Positions 46,850-59,353 of a stretch of 64,000 nucleotides of DNA are shown piece after piece. The notes beneath the pieces were generated by a model. It was not told the origin of the DNA. It was given only the letters and a program-made list of their open reading frames with translations, and made no database searches. How positions within the stretch are numbered: the first letter of the stretch is position 1; every line of letters begins with the position of its first letter. Source of the DNA: Smallanthus sonchifolius (Eukaryota; Streptophyta; Magnoliopsida; Asterales; Asteraceae); the NCBI GenBank assembly GCA_023525975.1, contig CM042029.1:85294849-85358848 (forward strand), given 5' to 3'. The position numbers were made by a program, and so were the translations under genes.

Positions 46850-49800
46850 TTTAAGAGAAAACTAGTATTTTTAAACAAATAAAATACTTTAACTTAAACC
46901 GAAAATGGGACAAGGGTGAAACGAATGCCACCACGAGTAACCGCGAGCCAAGAGGTACGTCTTTCAAGTTGAGCAATAATTATTATTTACCATTTGTGTA
47001 GTATTACGATAGGTAGAACGGTTAGTGTGAATGAGTAATCTATGTTTCCGTGTGGGAACATGATGTGTGATATGTGTTATGGTAAAGTGTAGAATTTTGT
47101 GAAATTGCGTGGTGTGATGGGGTGAAATCATAATTGTGAGTTAATTAATGTAGAGTAACATTAATTGCGTTCTGTGAGATAGCTTGGTGTGTTAGCTTCG
47201 TATAACAAAATTGTGTGTAACTACGTATGATGTGTAAGTGTGATATATGTGACGATTTGCTATATAATTGTGTGGTGTTAAGTGAGTGGTGTGGGATGCA
47301 TGTGCATCCGGCGTGTTGGAAAGATAGAAAGCTAGTGTGAAGATGATGGGAAAGGTTTAGAGTACGAGCAGTAATGTGGACCACCAAATTGCATTTGATC
47401 ACCGTAATTTGGCAGTCTATTATTACTCTCATATTCTGAATTTGAGCCCATAGTAATCACTCCAATGTTATATCTTGTGCAGGTACTAATGGCTACGACG
47501 ATCAGGATGAGATGGATCAGATGAGGGGCTCTTATCAGGAGGACGGCAGAGCGTCGGGTGAGACATTTGGCTGCTACACGGGCGATAGTTGTCGGCAGGA
47601 GGCGGGTATTAGTAACGGCTCCACTGACAGCAGTACCACCGATAGTCGAGGAGGGGCGTGAGCTACAGACACAGGAGGTGACCATGGTGCTCCCGGCACC
47701 TAATGCACCTAGTGTTACTAGGGCAGTTGCGAGGGGACTCACTAGTTCCTTCTATATGAGGAGCAACTGGTTGGGGGGTAGTGCATTTGTAGTTAGACAT
47801 CAACCACCGAGACATGTTCGGGGTTGAGCAATGGATGGCTTGAGGAGTCAGACGACGAGGAGCAGGTAGGCGACAACTTTGGGTTGTTCGAGGGGTAGAC
47901 CGTCGATATATTTCCACGGGAGGGCTGGCATGTTTCGAGTAGTGGTAGTTTGATTGTGTGACGAGATATTTGTTTTGGGTTTCTTATTGTGGATTAGATG
48001 CTTATGTGATGTGGTGCTTGACTGGGATGTGACTATTTAATTTTGATATTGAGTTTTGCTTTATCATGATGTGATTTAGACGTGATTAAAATAATTGTGT
48101 TCGTGAATGTGTTGTATGGTGCTTGCGATAGGAAGCTATATGAAGTGTGGTGTGATGTGATTTTGCATGACGTGAGTTCATGCCAATGTGATTGATTAAA
48201 TATTGTGCGTAGACCTGTGTAGCTATGGGTCATGAAATTCTCTGTGTTAACGAAAGTGTGATAGTGTTATCTATGAGTTAAGGGCTAGGTGGGAGTGTGA
48301 AGTATAAGGGGTGTGTTGCACCTTGTGTGAACGACCAGGGCAAGGCCCTATGGAAATTAATGCTTATAAATATGGTATATATGCATGTGTAGAAAGTTGA
48401 CTTGTGTTTAGATTGAGTAGAGTGTTGCCTTAAATCATTATTTCTACCCGTAGAAGTACGACTGTGAGAATTCTGAGTGAATATGTGATGACGTGTGGCA
48501 GAAGCTACCGTTGTAATAAATAGAAGGTAGAGTTCAAGAGTTCGTATGTTTATAAATGGTAAGGTCTTATTGTATGCATAGAAATTTGTTCAGGCCTAGT
48601 TAATTGTGTATACTTCGTGTGAACTAGAATGTGTGGTTATTAGTACTCATGTAGAACATGGCTTCATCTGTAGTTATGTTGTGTCAGTGGGTCCTTGTAG
48701 TGCATGCTTTATAGTGCATAGGACGAATGGACGATGAGCTCAGGTATAGTGTTTCTATCTATACGATTTTCCCAATGGTGATGCATCGATGGGATACGCG
48801 GAGTTTCAACGTTATTCGAGACGATCGACGATCTGTTCTTATGAGATACATGTACATATATCTCACGAATTCAGAACACAAATCCAAGGGGCGTAGCTGC
48901 GAAGGATGATGATAAGAGCGTCACGTGGATGCTTGATTGGAGCCAATCATGACGTGATTGAGGTGACCGCTAGAAATCTCAGCACAGAGTGAATGAAGTA
49001 ACGAAGAGATCCTCAGGGGATACATTTCAAAGTGGGGATACGACAAATGTGAGATACAAGAGGATATGGATGTTTACTCAGAACGAGTCGATGGTTAGGG
49101 AAAGCTAATGCCAGAATGGATTTCCCGTATGTACTCGAGGAATGAAACGCGATCGGCGATCGTGTGGCAAATGACCAAGCACTGACGAGAATAGTGGAAT
49201 GGGATGAGGGTAAGTGCAGGGTTGCACATAAGTGACGGTAAAAAAGGAATGCTTACGCTGGTACGCATACGATGAAGTTATAAGGAGCAAGCTCCTGCGG
49301 AGTATCAAAGGAGATAATGTTATGAGTTTAAAACAAACATGATTGATTAAGCAAAGTCATCAGAGGACAGTGGCCGAAGGCTAATGATAAGCGGCACGTG
49401 CTTACCAATGAGATGCAATGAGCACAAGGTAAGGTAGTAAGGAGGTGTTGTAGTAGCAAGACTTGAGATGAGATCAGCAAAGCTTGACATTAACTCTTGG
49501 TGATCACAGGAGCGGGATAGATGCCTAGCATCTGTGAGAAAGACTATGGTGACCGAGTTTTAAGGGATCGTCGCCAAGTGGCGATTGGGATAGGAGACGG
49601 GAAGGATGGCGAGTGAACAACTAATGGAATAGTAAAGGACCCTACTGAGGTATGACTGTCAGAGTGACAGGGTCACTCGAAATTATAAAAGTAGTGACGT
49701 CTTGAATAATGTGAGGGGATCAAGAGGTGCAATAAGTGACAATGAACGCCTGAGGAATGGCGACTGGGAAGGTGAGTAATAAGGGGATATGTAAGTGATC

Positions 49801-50002
49801 CTACAAGTCCCAAAGTTGAAAGCGGGCAATAAGGAGACCTCTTCGAACTCCAAGAGGGTGGTTGAGAGGGGAACAAAGTGATGGACCTGGTAAACGTGAA
49901 GACGAATTCTTGACACCAGAAGAACTTGGTGCGCCAGTGAGAACGAAAGGATAAGTCATGTGAGTTGGTGTCGACATAGGATTCGAGGATGAATCCTCTT
50001 TT
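46850..50002 (+). other. RE-C interior without recognisable domains
   Basis: A short open start at 46926 (MPPRVTASQE) is followed by GTACGT, and CTTGTGCAG occurs at about 47474-47482, so the pair could be an intron. The frame after it is acidic at first (GYDDQDEMDQM) and stops near 47660. The opposite strand and the other frames give open stretches at 47332-47917 with no known family. 48000-50000 has no long frame. Confidence 0.45.
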
Positions 50003-50016
50003 AAGGAGGGTGGACT
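50003..50016 (+). other. RE-C polypurine tract
   Basis: AAGGAGGGTGGACT lies directly before the 3' LTR. Confidence 0.75.
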
Positions 50017-50815
50017 TGTAACATCCCGAATTTTTAATAACTAATGGGTCGGGTCAATGGATAACCCAAACTCCGAATGAATGACATAGTTAACTCGAAT
50101 TGTCAAGTAAGGCTTGGGTCAACGGGATTAATGGAACCGGTTAACCGTTTAAAACCTACATTGAGATCGAACCGCATGAAGTAGGAGCGCGGGGACCCGG
50201 ATGTAACCTTGAGTTACATATAAGCATTTCTTGTGAAAACCCTAGCCATTCACGGCTTGGGCTTGCGTGCGATGGCAGGAGAGAGCGAGAGAGAGGAGTC
50301 GCCGGAAGAGAAAGGAGAGACGCGGTTGTGGTGACATGTCAGACGTACGACGGCACTAACGAGGAAGGAGCACACGAGCGTGTAAGGTAATTCCCGAACC
50401 TTTGATTATCTATTCTTTTTTTCTTGATTCGGGAGTCGGTTAGGGTTTTGGGTTGATTGTATGAGCGACGAAGGGGACGAGGCGGTGGTGGACGATTGCA
50501 TCGGTAAAGGGGTGACGTCGGGATTCGCGGAGAAGGCGACGAAAGTGGCGGGTGCGTTTGCTGCGGAGGGCCACGGTGGTAGGGTGAGGTCGTGTTCAGG
50601 TGACAGGTGGCAGGAGGGAAGACGGGGCACGCCGACGGGTGTGGTGGCCGTATGTCACGAGTGAAAAGGAGAGAAGAAGGGTGGTCCGGCTAGGCTACCC
50701 GGCGAGAAGGACGCGACCGGTGGAGGTGCTCGGCCGCAGCGACAGACTCAGCAAGGAAGAAGGTGGAGGGGGGCAGCGCTCGACGAAAGTAAGGATGCGC
50801 GCGTCGGCCACGGTC
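50017..50815 (+). repeat. RE-C 3' LTR, truncated
   Basis: It matches the first 800 bp of the 5' LTR with scattered differences and is lost after CGGTC at 50815. Confidence 0.85.
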
Positions 50816-50955
50816 GTAATTCCGGTTGCAAATTTAAATTAGCGACGGAGGTTTTTACGACCGCATTTCCGGTGACAATTCGATCGCAAAACACGTAAAC
50901 ACGTTTTTACGACTGGAAAGGCAGTCGCAATTGGTTAGTTTTTTTAGAAGTGTTA
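50816..50955. mobile_element. CACTA-like terminal fragment
   Basis: The minus strand begins CACTTCTAAAAAAACTAACC and carries repeated GACTGCC/GCGACTG-type motifs near TTTACGAC, as at CACTA transposon ends. It abuts the truncated RE-C LTR. Confidence 0.45.
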
Positions 50956-53400
50956 AGAATTTACATAAAAGGTAGGATATAAACTTTATATAAAAAAGAA
51001 AACAAGGTAACTTTTATAATGTTAAAAATTCTCAAGAGCCAAAGTCGAAATTAGCTTTTCTCTCAAACACCTAGGGACCCTTCAACTATATATCAATACT
51101 TTATCATCATGTGAACCAATATTCAGTACAAGTTGTCAACCTAAATGAAATTATACTTGATTAATACGAAAACTGTTTTATATATTAATAATTGATTAAA
51201 CAATAAAATGTGAATCAAATCATATATATTAATGGTAAAAGATTCCAAATTGAAATGGTCACACATTCCAATCCTAAACGTGAGACATGTAACATAAATA
51301 AACTAATCACTATATATACATATCATTTGGTAAAACTAATTAAGTTAGCAATACTATGTAATAGTGTTTGTTAAATAATTAAAAAACACTTCATGACAAA
51401 AAGTAAATTTAAAATGAGAACATACTAATAAAACAGTGATTTTTAGGACAATCAAGTAAAAATGGGTAACTTTTAGGATCTATTGTTATATCTTATTTTA
51501 ATTTATATTTTATAGTTAACCCAATTTATTTATATTAATAATATCAAGTAAAAATGGGTAACTTTTAGGATCTATTGTTATATCTTATTTTAATCCATAT
51601 TTTTATAGTTAACCCAATTTATTTATATCAATAATAAATACACATATATGGATTATAAATCATTATTTGATTAAAATATGTTTTTGATTAAATTTTACTA
51701 AAATGTTGAATTGTTTAAACCGAATAAGTTATCGTTATCCAAAATAAAAAAAAATGTTTTTTTTTGCTTATTCGGTTTGTTACCGAAACCAAACCGAATT
51801 ACAATATGGTTTTAGGTTCGGATTAGGTTTCCTCAAATATGTTTTGGTTCGGATTGTAGTTTCAAAAAAAAATACCAAACTGAAAAACCATCGAACCTAA
51901 CCCGCTGAACACACCTAGGTGCGTATCACATTGCTATTTATCCCCTTGTACATGTATGGTTGTCTTTACGTGTGTCTATACACATATATGTATATATGAA
52001 ATAGGCAGTTACCCAAACCTCACCAAAGATCTTTGAAGATGTTAAGGGGAGAGGGTAAAAGTGAGACGAAGTCGGTAAAAATGGAAGAGAGAGTCGATTG
52101 ATCGAATTACTGGTGGTAGAGATTGAGGCCTTGTATCCATTGAGAGAGGTGGGAAAGTATAATGCGGAGAGGCATGTAATCATTTAAATTATGAACAATA
52201 AAAAAGTCAGCTATTGATAGTATAAGAGCGTTCTCATCAGCTTCTATATTTCTATTTCTGTAATTATATTAAAAATATTAATTTTTCTCTTTTTTTTTAA
52301 TTTAAATACTACTTTTTATAACTTTATCATTAACTTTTCTCTCTTCTTCACTCACAACCATTTTCAAAAAACTTTAAAAAATTAATAGAGGTGAACAATG
52401 TATTTTCATAAATAAGCAAATGAACAGTAACATTTTCTCTTTTCTCCACTTACAATCACTTTAAACCAATACCTAAAAAATGCAGAACCCAATTCCCAAA
52501 CTGTGATTGTTGTGGAGGTAGTGCTTCCCTATAATCCCTAACTCACGTTAACGTCACGTCATATTTTTCATTACATCTCAAGCCAACCCTAAAGTGTGTG
52601 AATGTATCTCTCTCCACTTTAAACCATTTTGTAAAATAAATTTAATAGATAAAATAAAACATAAAAGTTATATATATATAAATAATTAAAATAAAAAAAC
52701 TAATATTAAAAAAAATACAATAACTAAAAAATTTACACATTGAGGTTGGTGACACAACGGTAGAGAAAAATTCTCTAGCAACACTAATGTTTGAGTAGGT
52801 AATGTGTTCAAGTCTCACTCTCAAAAAATTAAGAATTTTGCCTTAAAAAACTAAAAAAATTACATAAATTTTAAATAATCTTCTATGAGCGGAAACATAG
52901 ACACATTAAAATATAGCAGTTGAAACATAGACGTTCAATATAGTCTGTTTAAAAATATCGGCATCGTCACCCCTACTTTTTTATGGTTTTGTGGTACCAA
53001 AGGAGGTCGGGATGATGTTACCACACCATTCCCGCTACTTACGAACATGGAAATAAAAAGATAAATTGGTGATATTATATTGAATAAACCCTTAATGCAA
53101 AGACTATATATGGTTTGTAAAAGTAAAAATAAAACCTTTGAAAATGTGTTTGTAAAATAAGTTACGTATGAATGGTCATGCCTGTTATTACTAAACTGTA
53201 TCTATTATAATTACCACTTGCAAATTTTAAAAATAATTGCGTATGAAAGGTCATGCCTGTTATTACTAAACAGTTTCAAAACACGATTAATTAGTCAAAC
53301 TAGAGAAAAATAATAACTCAAATAAATAATGACACACAGATACGAAATTATCCTGGCGATCTTCCAGACTGAAACGTGCGACCATCAACACGAACAAACT
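50956..53400. other. AT-rich upstream region of the acyltransferase gene
   Basis: No coding domain. An 80-90 bp direct duplication lies at about 51458-51625 (copies share GTAAAAATGGGTAACTTTTA). 51710-51915 is a dispersed repeat rich in CGGTTTGG and TTCGGTT motifs ending GAACACACCTAGG, as in hAT-like MITEs. A SINE-like segment is at 52735-52830. Confidence 0.5.
52735..52830 (+). repeat. Possible SINE remnant
   Basis: GTTGGTGACACAACGGTAGAG is A-box-like and TGTTCAAGTCTCAC is B-box-like, about 50 bp apart. Flanks CTAAAAAATTTACAC and CTAAAAAAATTACAT may be a diverged target duplication. Confidence 0.4.
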
Positions 53401-53411
53401 ACTATATATAC
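53401..53411 (+). promoter_or_regulatory. TATA box of the acyltransferase gene
   Basis: ACTATATATAC lies about 90 bp upstream of the start codon, followed by pyrimidine-rich sequence. The spacing suits a plant core promoter with a short 5' UTR. Confidence 0.6.
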
Positions 53412-53497
53412 CTACCATTTGCTATTGCCAACCTGCACCGTTTCTCTCTATCTATCTTATAACTCATATATCACATCTCTTTCTTTTTATCAAGAAG

Positions 53498-55690
53498 ATG
53501 GGCATTGGGGATAATTATTTCTTCGTGAAGGTGACCAATAAAGTAGTGGTCCATGCAGAAGAACCATGGAATGACCACTGGTTACCCTTTACAAACCTAG
53601 ACTTGCTTGTGCCACCTTTTGATGTTGGCTCTTTCTTCTGCTACAAGAAACCCTCTCATGGCGATTTCCCCAATTTGCTAAACACGCTTAAAGTTTCCTT
53701 GTCTCGAGCTCTTTCGTTGTACTACCCCCTTGCCGGTGAGATCCTATGGAATGCAGCTTCTGGAGAGAATCAATTCCGCTGCAACAACCGAGGTGTTGAC
53801 TTCATTGAAGCTGTTGCAGACGTGGAGCTCAAGGAACTCAATTTACATAATCCAGATGAGAGCATTGAAGGTAAACTAATGCCTAAGAAGCTTCATGGGG
53901 TGCTTGCCATCCAGGTAATTTCTAACTTTTCTTTGTTTTTTTTAACCACATACAATTTCTTAGATTTTCTACGATAAATACCCATAATTTGCACCGTACA
54001 AAATTTGATCTCTAACTTTTTAGTTGTGGAATACACGACTTAATTAACCACATAGTTATGGTTACAAATTCCCATTTTAATTAAAACCGGAGGCGTGGAG
54101 TTGGACCAAACCACATTACGTGATATGCCATACCATGTCTATTATTCCAAGCTATATAAGGACACCATAAGTCCAAACGTTCAAAACTAATCTATGTTTA
54201 TCATTCTCTTATTGCATCACATTATAATGATATCGATGAATATAACAAATTCAACAAATTTTAATTTAATAATCATCTTTAAAATAATACATCTAACGTT
54301 GTATTGTGACAACGCTTGGTCCATATGATCATTAATCAAATGTTTTAAGAATCAAACCTTAATACCAGTCAATTGTATCTAATTGCTTTATTAACCGAAT
54401 CAATGATCTCATTTTCTACCATAAAATGCAGGTCACGGAGTTAAAATGTGGAGGTATAGTGATAGGGTGCATGTTTGATCACCGGGCAGTTGACGGGTAC
54501 TCAGCCAACATGTTTTTCTCATCATGGGCGGATATAACTCGATCTGAAACTACATCTATGATACCCTCTTTCAAAAGGTCCATCCTCAAGCCAAGGTGCC
54601 CAACCACTTATTCGGTGACAATCAATGATGTGTTCGCTTTATTTGAACCACCAACAAAGCCCGACCTTGAGAAAAACACTAGCAATGGTGATGATGCGCT
54701 CATTAACCGTGTATATTACATTGAGGGCGAGCAGCTTAATAAACTACAATTGGTGGCAAGTGAAAATGGTCAAAGAAGGTCAAAGCTAGAGGCATTCACC
54801 TCTTTCTTGTGGAAGATAGTTGCACTGAGCATGGAAGACTCAGGAAATCACAACAAACTTTGTAATGTGGCTCTTGCGGTTGACGGAAGGAGTAGGTTGA
54901 GTGAGGGAGATGAAAAACTATTGGCTTCTCACTTTGGCAATGTTTTATCAATGCCGTCCGGGTCAAAAAGATCACACGTAATGAACTTATTTCACATTGA
55001 ATTATTTTTTTTTAAGATTACACCATGCTCTCTTGATCAAGAGTAGCAAAATTCAAACATTATTTTATTTTTTTCCTTTAGCGTTTAAACACCGGTTACA
55101 TATGTTGAGATGATGTCTCAACATGATTGGCATCTTATGTGATGAATATATAGTAACCGGTCCTATATATAGCATTAAAACAAAACAAAACAAAATTTAG
55201 AATGGTCAAACAAGTTTTCAGCAAAAAAAATGAAGTAAAATGGTTGAACATCTAATTCACTTTGATTTGAAATTAACATCAGGAGTTGAAGGGGATGTCA
55301 TTGAGCACTATAGCCACAGATGTTCATGAGTTCTTGCAGACAGCCACCACTAAAGACCATTTCCTGGACCTAATCGACTGGGTAGAAGAACGTCGCTCCC
55401 AACCGCTAGTAGCAATAGCATTTGCTAGCAAAGAAATGTCAGTGATGGTGTCATCGGGAACACGGTTTCACACAAATGGAGATGTGGATTTCGGGTGGGG
55501 TAAGGTGGTGTTTGGATCATGTCATGTCCCATCTGGCAGGGAAGACTGTTATGTGTCTACATTGCCTAGTCCAACCAATAACAATGATTGGGTCGTCTAC
55601 ATGCATTTGCCCATGAAACACATGAACTACATCGAGTCCCATGCCGGTTACATGTTCAAGCCCTTAGATTCTGATTACCTCAAGATTTAA
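53498..55690 (+). CDS. BAHD acyltransferase, coniferyl-alcohol-acyltransferase-like
   Basis: Three exons: 53498-53914, 54432-54977 and 55283-55690. Introns of 517 and 305 bp have GT/AG borders in phase 0. The product is 456 residues, a normal length for the family. The catalytic HxxxD is HRAVD (156-160) and the structural DFGWG is at 390-394, so it looks active. BAHD enzymes are cytosolic and move acyl groups from acyl-CoA to alcohols or amines. The N-terminal part (HWLPFTNLDLLVPPFDVG, FFCYKK) and the ELNLHNPDESIEGK stretch recall CFAT-type enzymes that acylate coniferyl alcohol. That substrate is inferred from memory of the family, not shown. The start is supported by AAGATGG context. This is the only intact non-mobile gene seen here. 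Confidence 0.93.
53915..54431 (+). other. Intron 1 of the acyltransferase gene
   Basis: GTAATT at the donor, TGCAG at the acceptor, AT-rich throughout. It joins Ile-Gln to Val-Thr-Glu, the usual continuity just before the HxxxD motif. Confidence 0.9.
54978..55282 (+). other. Intron 2 of the acyltransferase gene
   Basis: GTAATG donor and ACATCAG acceptor, phase 0, AT-rich. Reading on without splicing meets a stop at about 55046. Confidence 0.85.
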
Positions 55691-55773
55691 CATGTGTCAT
55701 CTTATTCCTCACACTTGTATTGGTTTGCTTTATGTTTTATTTTGAAAAACTATTGTTGCTTGTTATGACATTA

Positions 55774-55779
55774 AATAAA
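55774..55779 (+). terminator. Polyadenylation signal
   Basis: AATAAA lies 84 bp after the stop codon of the acyltransferase gene. Confidence 0.6.
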
Positions 55780-55799
55780 AACTTTAAATCATTTTCCAC

Positions 55800-56030
55800 A
55801 CTCGGATCCCACTTAGATACTTGTCATCTATGTTCCTCAATAGATTTAATCAAAAGTTTCAAAAATTGTCATTACTCCCGGTCTCTTTGTTAAATATGAT
55901 CCAATAGCCTCGTTGACCGAGTCAAAACAATATTCATACGTTTGTAACCACTTAAAAATCTCACTGGAAATTAATGTATATACATCATGTAAAATTTTAT
56001 TCTTTGACCCTTACATAAGTTTGTTACAAG
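55800..56030. other. Downstream spacer
   Basis: AT-rich, nothing recognisable. Confidence 0.5.
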
Positions 56031-56039
56031 ATGGCATAA

Positions 56040-57150
56040 TAGTACTAACAATAAGAAACTCTTTCTTTGAGGTTCCATAACTGAAAAAATGCATACATAA
56101 TCAAAACAATATTGGTGAACGTTATTTTTTGTGTATTGAGTAACTGCTTAATGATAACAACCGAGTTAATAACCTTAGCCAATTTTTTAGCTAAAAGTTT
56201 AACAATAATTTTATACTGAATACCAATCAAACTAATAGGCCTAAAATCTTTGACTAAAATCAGAGTTGCAGACTTTGGGATCAAAGCAATGAACGATGAT
56301 TTACATCCTTTAGGAATAACAGACTCTAAAAAACTGTCTCACCGACTCAGCAACATCAATCTTTATTAACTCCCAATGATATTTAATAACCCCAAAAGTG
56401 AACACATCTGGCTACGGGGATTTATCACTACTACAAGAACACATTGCTTCTTAATTAATCTCTTCCAAAGAAACATTAGATTCCATAAATCCCCTTCGAG
56501 AATCCGATTTAAAACAATAAAAAAAATACATGTTTCACTCGCGTAAGCTCAAAATTCCAATTGCCTTCATGTTTAATTCATCGAATAGAAACTTGTCTTC
56601 GCTTCTTGTACAGAATGCCATGAAACAACCTAGTCTTCTCATTCGCTTCAATAGCCCATTTTGAATTTTTTTTACGCCAAATCTTTATTCTTCCGACCAT
56701 TAATATCAGCCGGCTCTCGTAACATTTCACAACGATACAAATCGATCTTGATCCAAAACACAACCAACCTCAATAAGAGTATCAATAGCGGCCACCTTTG
56801 ATCAAATATGTTCAGCTTTACCAAAATCTCTCCCTTTTTTCTTTTATTCCACTCTTTATAATATTCAGTTTAAAACGTTAAAACTATTCTTTTAACCGGA
56901 TCATACTATTATTAGACAACCCATCTACAGTATTATGGGTCCAAGAATTAACAACAATCTGATTAAATTCATCCAAAGAAAACCATGATTTAAAAAACTT
57001 AAAAGAAATAGAACATATGAGAAAGCTACAATTTTACCACACATCATGTTCTTATGACAATATTGAGAAGAAATTTTCCTATCAATTTTGTATTTAATGT
57101 ATCTTAACCTAACAAGTTCAACCTCTTCTTTAATTACCTGCAACACCCTT
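56040..57150 (-). pseudogene. L1-type LINE reverse transcriptase remnant
   Basis: On the minus strand, in the usual order: WAIEANEKTRLFHGILYKKR near 56590-56660 (the linker before reverse transcriptase), then KSP-stop-PDVFTF near 56405 (the KSPGPDG motif with a stop), then IPKSATLILVKDFRPISLIG near 56225-56284 (the RPISL motif), then YKIIVKLLAKKLAKVI. Stops and shifts are frequent. The catalytic FADD part would lie further left and is missing. The open frame at 56925-57146 may be the decayed upstream part. Confidence 0.8.
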
Positions 57151-57287
57151 CAGAACCTAATGAGAAATGTCATGTAAAATATTGAACAGTTTTACGATGG
57201 CTAGTATATGTGGCAAAATCAGCAGGTTGTTTAGCGGGTTAAATGAATAAATGGGTTCTGATCAAAACTGGTAATTTTGGCACGGAT

Positions 57288-57560
57288 TAAGGGCCGGCTC
57301 AACATATTTTGTGGCCTAAAGCGAACATTAAAATTGAGGTCTTCTGTAAAAGTTTTGTAAATATATTAAAACATTTAAAATGTAATTTAATGGAGCGTCA
57401 AAACGTATAATGTTGACATAAAAATTGTGAAATTATAATCTCTCTAAAAACACAAAAAGTTGATAATACAAATTAAAGTAGTTTTCAGTTTTTGGGGCCT
57501 TTCAAATTTGAGGGTTTAAAGCGATTGCTTTAGTTGCTTGTATTGTAGAGCCACCCTGCA
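57288..57560. mobile_element. hAT-like MITE
   Basis: AGGGCCGGCTC at the left and the reversed right end CAGGGTGGCTC form short inverted ends. The interior with GGCCT and GGGGCCTTT resembles a common plant repeat. No clear 8-bp target duplication. Confidence 0.4.
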
Positions 57561-57691
57561 TGGGTCGTTGGGTTGACCCAAAAATACTTAAAGCTCACAT
57601 TTAGGAACAGTATATTGAATTTTTGTTTTAACTTTAAAATCAAGTGTTGAATGTTGCATTGCTATTTAAATTGATTTCATTATAATAATTT

Positions 57692-58290
57692 TTGTTATCG
57701 CAGACAAATCGTGATCTCAAATGTCTCCTGGACCATTTGAAGTTTATCACAAGTTGCATTTTAATGCTTAAAAACAAGGATAGCAAAATGATGACCCAAT
57801 TAGTATTGGGTGACGGATATGTAAGCCACATGCTCTCTTTGTTAAAAGTTTATGTTCTTAGAATAAATTTTGAAAAAGAGGAGGTGATCGTGGATAAGTT
57901 AATTTCTAAATACACGACTTTAACTACTACTATGGAACATGAGCTACAGAAAGAAGCAATCAAGAGAGTGCCAAGGAGAAAAAAAATAAAATCTATATGG
58001 GAGGTAGATATCGTACATGTTTTAAGAAAAAAAAGATATTTGGATGACATTAGTAGCTGAATCGTCTCAACCACCTTCAAGGGAGACCGAAGCTCTTCAA
58101 AATCAAGTTTGCTTCACTCGAAAAGGAACTGAAACAAAGCAAACGACGAAAATATGACAAAATGTCAATGTTTATGAGTTCAAAGTTTCGAGATTTTGAT
58201 TGCTTAGTATCCGCACCTACAAGTAATGGAGCAACTGATTCAGATGAACAACTTAATGACAGTGATAGTGAAGGTTTTATCCGGGTGTGA
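57692..58290 (+). pseudogene. Decayed coding sequence with C-terminal coiled coil, unidentified
   Basis: A 122-codon open frame (57692-58060) is preceded by a splice-acceptor-like TTATCGCAG. Near the A-run at 58025 the coding sense moves to another frame with SRETEALQNQV, and an extra T near 58108 shifts it again. It then reads ASLEKELKQSKRRKYDK, a heptad-like coil, and ends with an acidic tail (TDSDEQLNDSDSEGF) at 58290. Two small shifts thus split one older gene. The type of coil and the repeats after it suggest a CACTA-associated gene, which is a guess. Confidence 0.45.
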
Positions 58291-58379
58291 GTGAATACCT
58301 ATTTTTTATAGTTCATTACTTTATTTATTTAATATTTTTTAATTCAGAAGTTATCAACTTAATATTATTTACTAACTAA

Positions 58380-58830
58380 GTTCATTGAGTATGAAAGGAT
58401 ATTGTATTCGAGACTTTTATTAGTCCTAAAAAGAAAATATATTAGTGACTGCAAAGATGTATTGTGGACTAATAAAGATGACATCAAAAAAAAAATTCAG
58501 TCTCTAATTAAATATATTATCGATTGATTCTTTGACTTTAAATAAATATATTAAATTTGATTTTTGTCTTTAAAAACGTATTCATGACTGAAAAAGTTGT
58601 TACAAGATACTTATTTTTAGTGTTTAAAAAATATTATAAGATGGATTTTTAGTCTTTACAAAAAACATATTCAGGACTGAAAAACGTGTTATACTTTAAA
58701 AAACATAAACGAGACTAAATAACATTATATCTAAGATTATTTTTCAATCACTAAAGAAACATATTAGGACTGAAATGATCTGTATTAATTTTCGGTCTTC
58801 AAACCATCTTATTAGGGACCCATTTGTTAT
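58380..58830. repeat. Subterminal-type repeats
   Basis: At least six degenerate copies of a unit with TTTTTAGTCTTTAAAAAA followed by CATATTCAGGACTGAAAAA. Such arrays are usual near CACTA transposon ends. Confidence 0.5.
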
Positions 58831-58924
58831 AAATATAATTATCATTTTCATTATACATGTGTTCAATAAGTATCCTCACGACTTCCTAAGAGTGCTAACA
58901 CCCTAACACTAATCAATGATTCTT

Positions 58925-59064
58925 GATTTAAAAAATCTTGCCATCGAGGTGCACGCCCTTAAATAAACGTAAGGCGTAGCAGACGACGACTCCCCGCCCT
59001 GCCTCTTTGTGTGCAACCTCTCAAAAAGCTCGTCACGTGTGGAATCGCGTCCATACTTCACGAC
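58925..59064 (-). pseudogene. Fragment resembling plant Ptta/En/Spm-type transposon protein
   Basis: On the minus strand an acceptor-like TTGTAG is followed by a 47-codon open frame with VKYGRDSTRDELFERLHTKR, then a Ser-rich stretch, and a stop near 58925. The KYGR..T..ELFERLHTKR pattern recalls the Transposase_24 family of CACTA elements. Confidence 0.4.
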
Positions 59065-59353
59065 CTACAATGAAAAGTTAAGTCTTAGTTATTAAAACAA
59101 ATACAAATTTAAGAGGATAGTAAAAAAAATACCATCTTTTTCCAATGTGTCATACTGATACAAACCCCCCCCCCCCCTCCCTCCACCCCCCACCCCAATG
59201 CGTCGGGACGAGTTTGCACCAACATAGACATGAGAAAACAAGCAAACCCATTTTACATGACGTGCTCATACATGTAGAAATTTGCACAGCACACATGAGC
59301 TAGCCACTTGCACAGATGAGGATTCCAAAGACCCACCACCACCTTGGCGCCGG
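59065..59353. other. Spacer with poly-C tract
   Basis: 59166-59200 is C-rich (CCCCCCCCCCC then CCTCC and CACCCC). The remainder shows no reliable frame. Confidence 0.5.

Larger units (their letters stand above)
44261..50815 (+). mobile_element. RE-C, non-autonomous gypsy-type element, right-truncated
   Basis: A 5' LTR (44261-46829), a tRNA-iMet-type primer site, about 3.2 kb of interior, a purine tract and the first 800 bp of a 3' LTR. The LTR pair differs at many sites, so this is much older than RE-B. No protease, reverse transcriptase or integrase is recognisable. It either never had pol (LARD type) or has decayed beyond recognition. The 3' LTR stops at about 50815, where a CACTA-like end begins. 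Confidence 0.8.
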
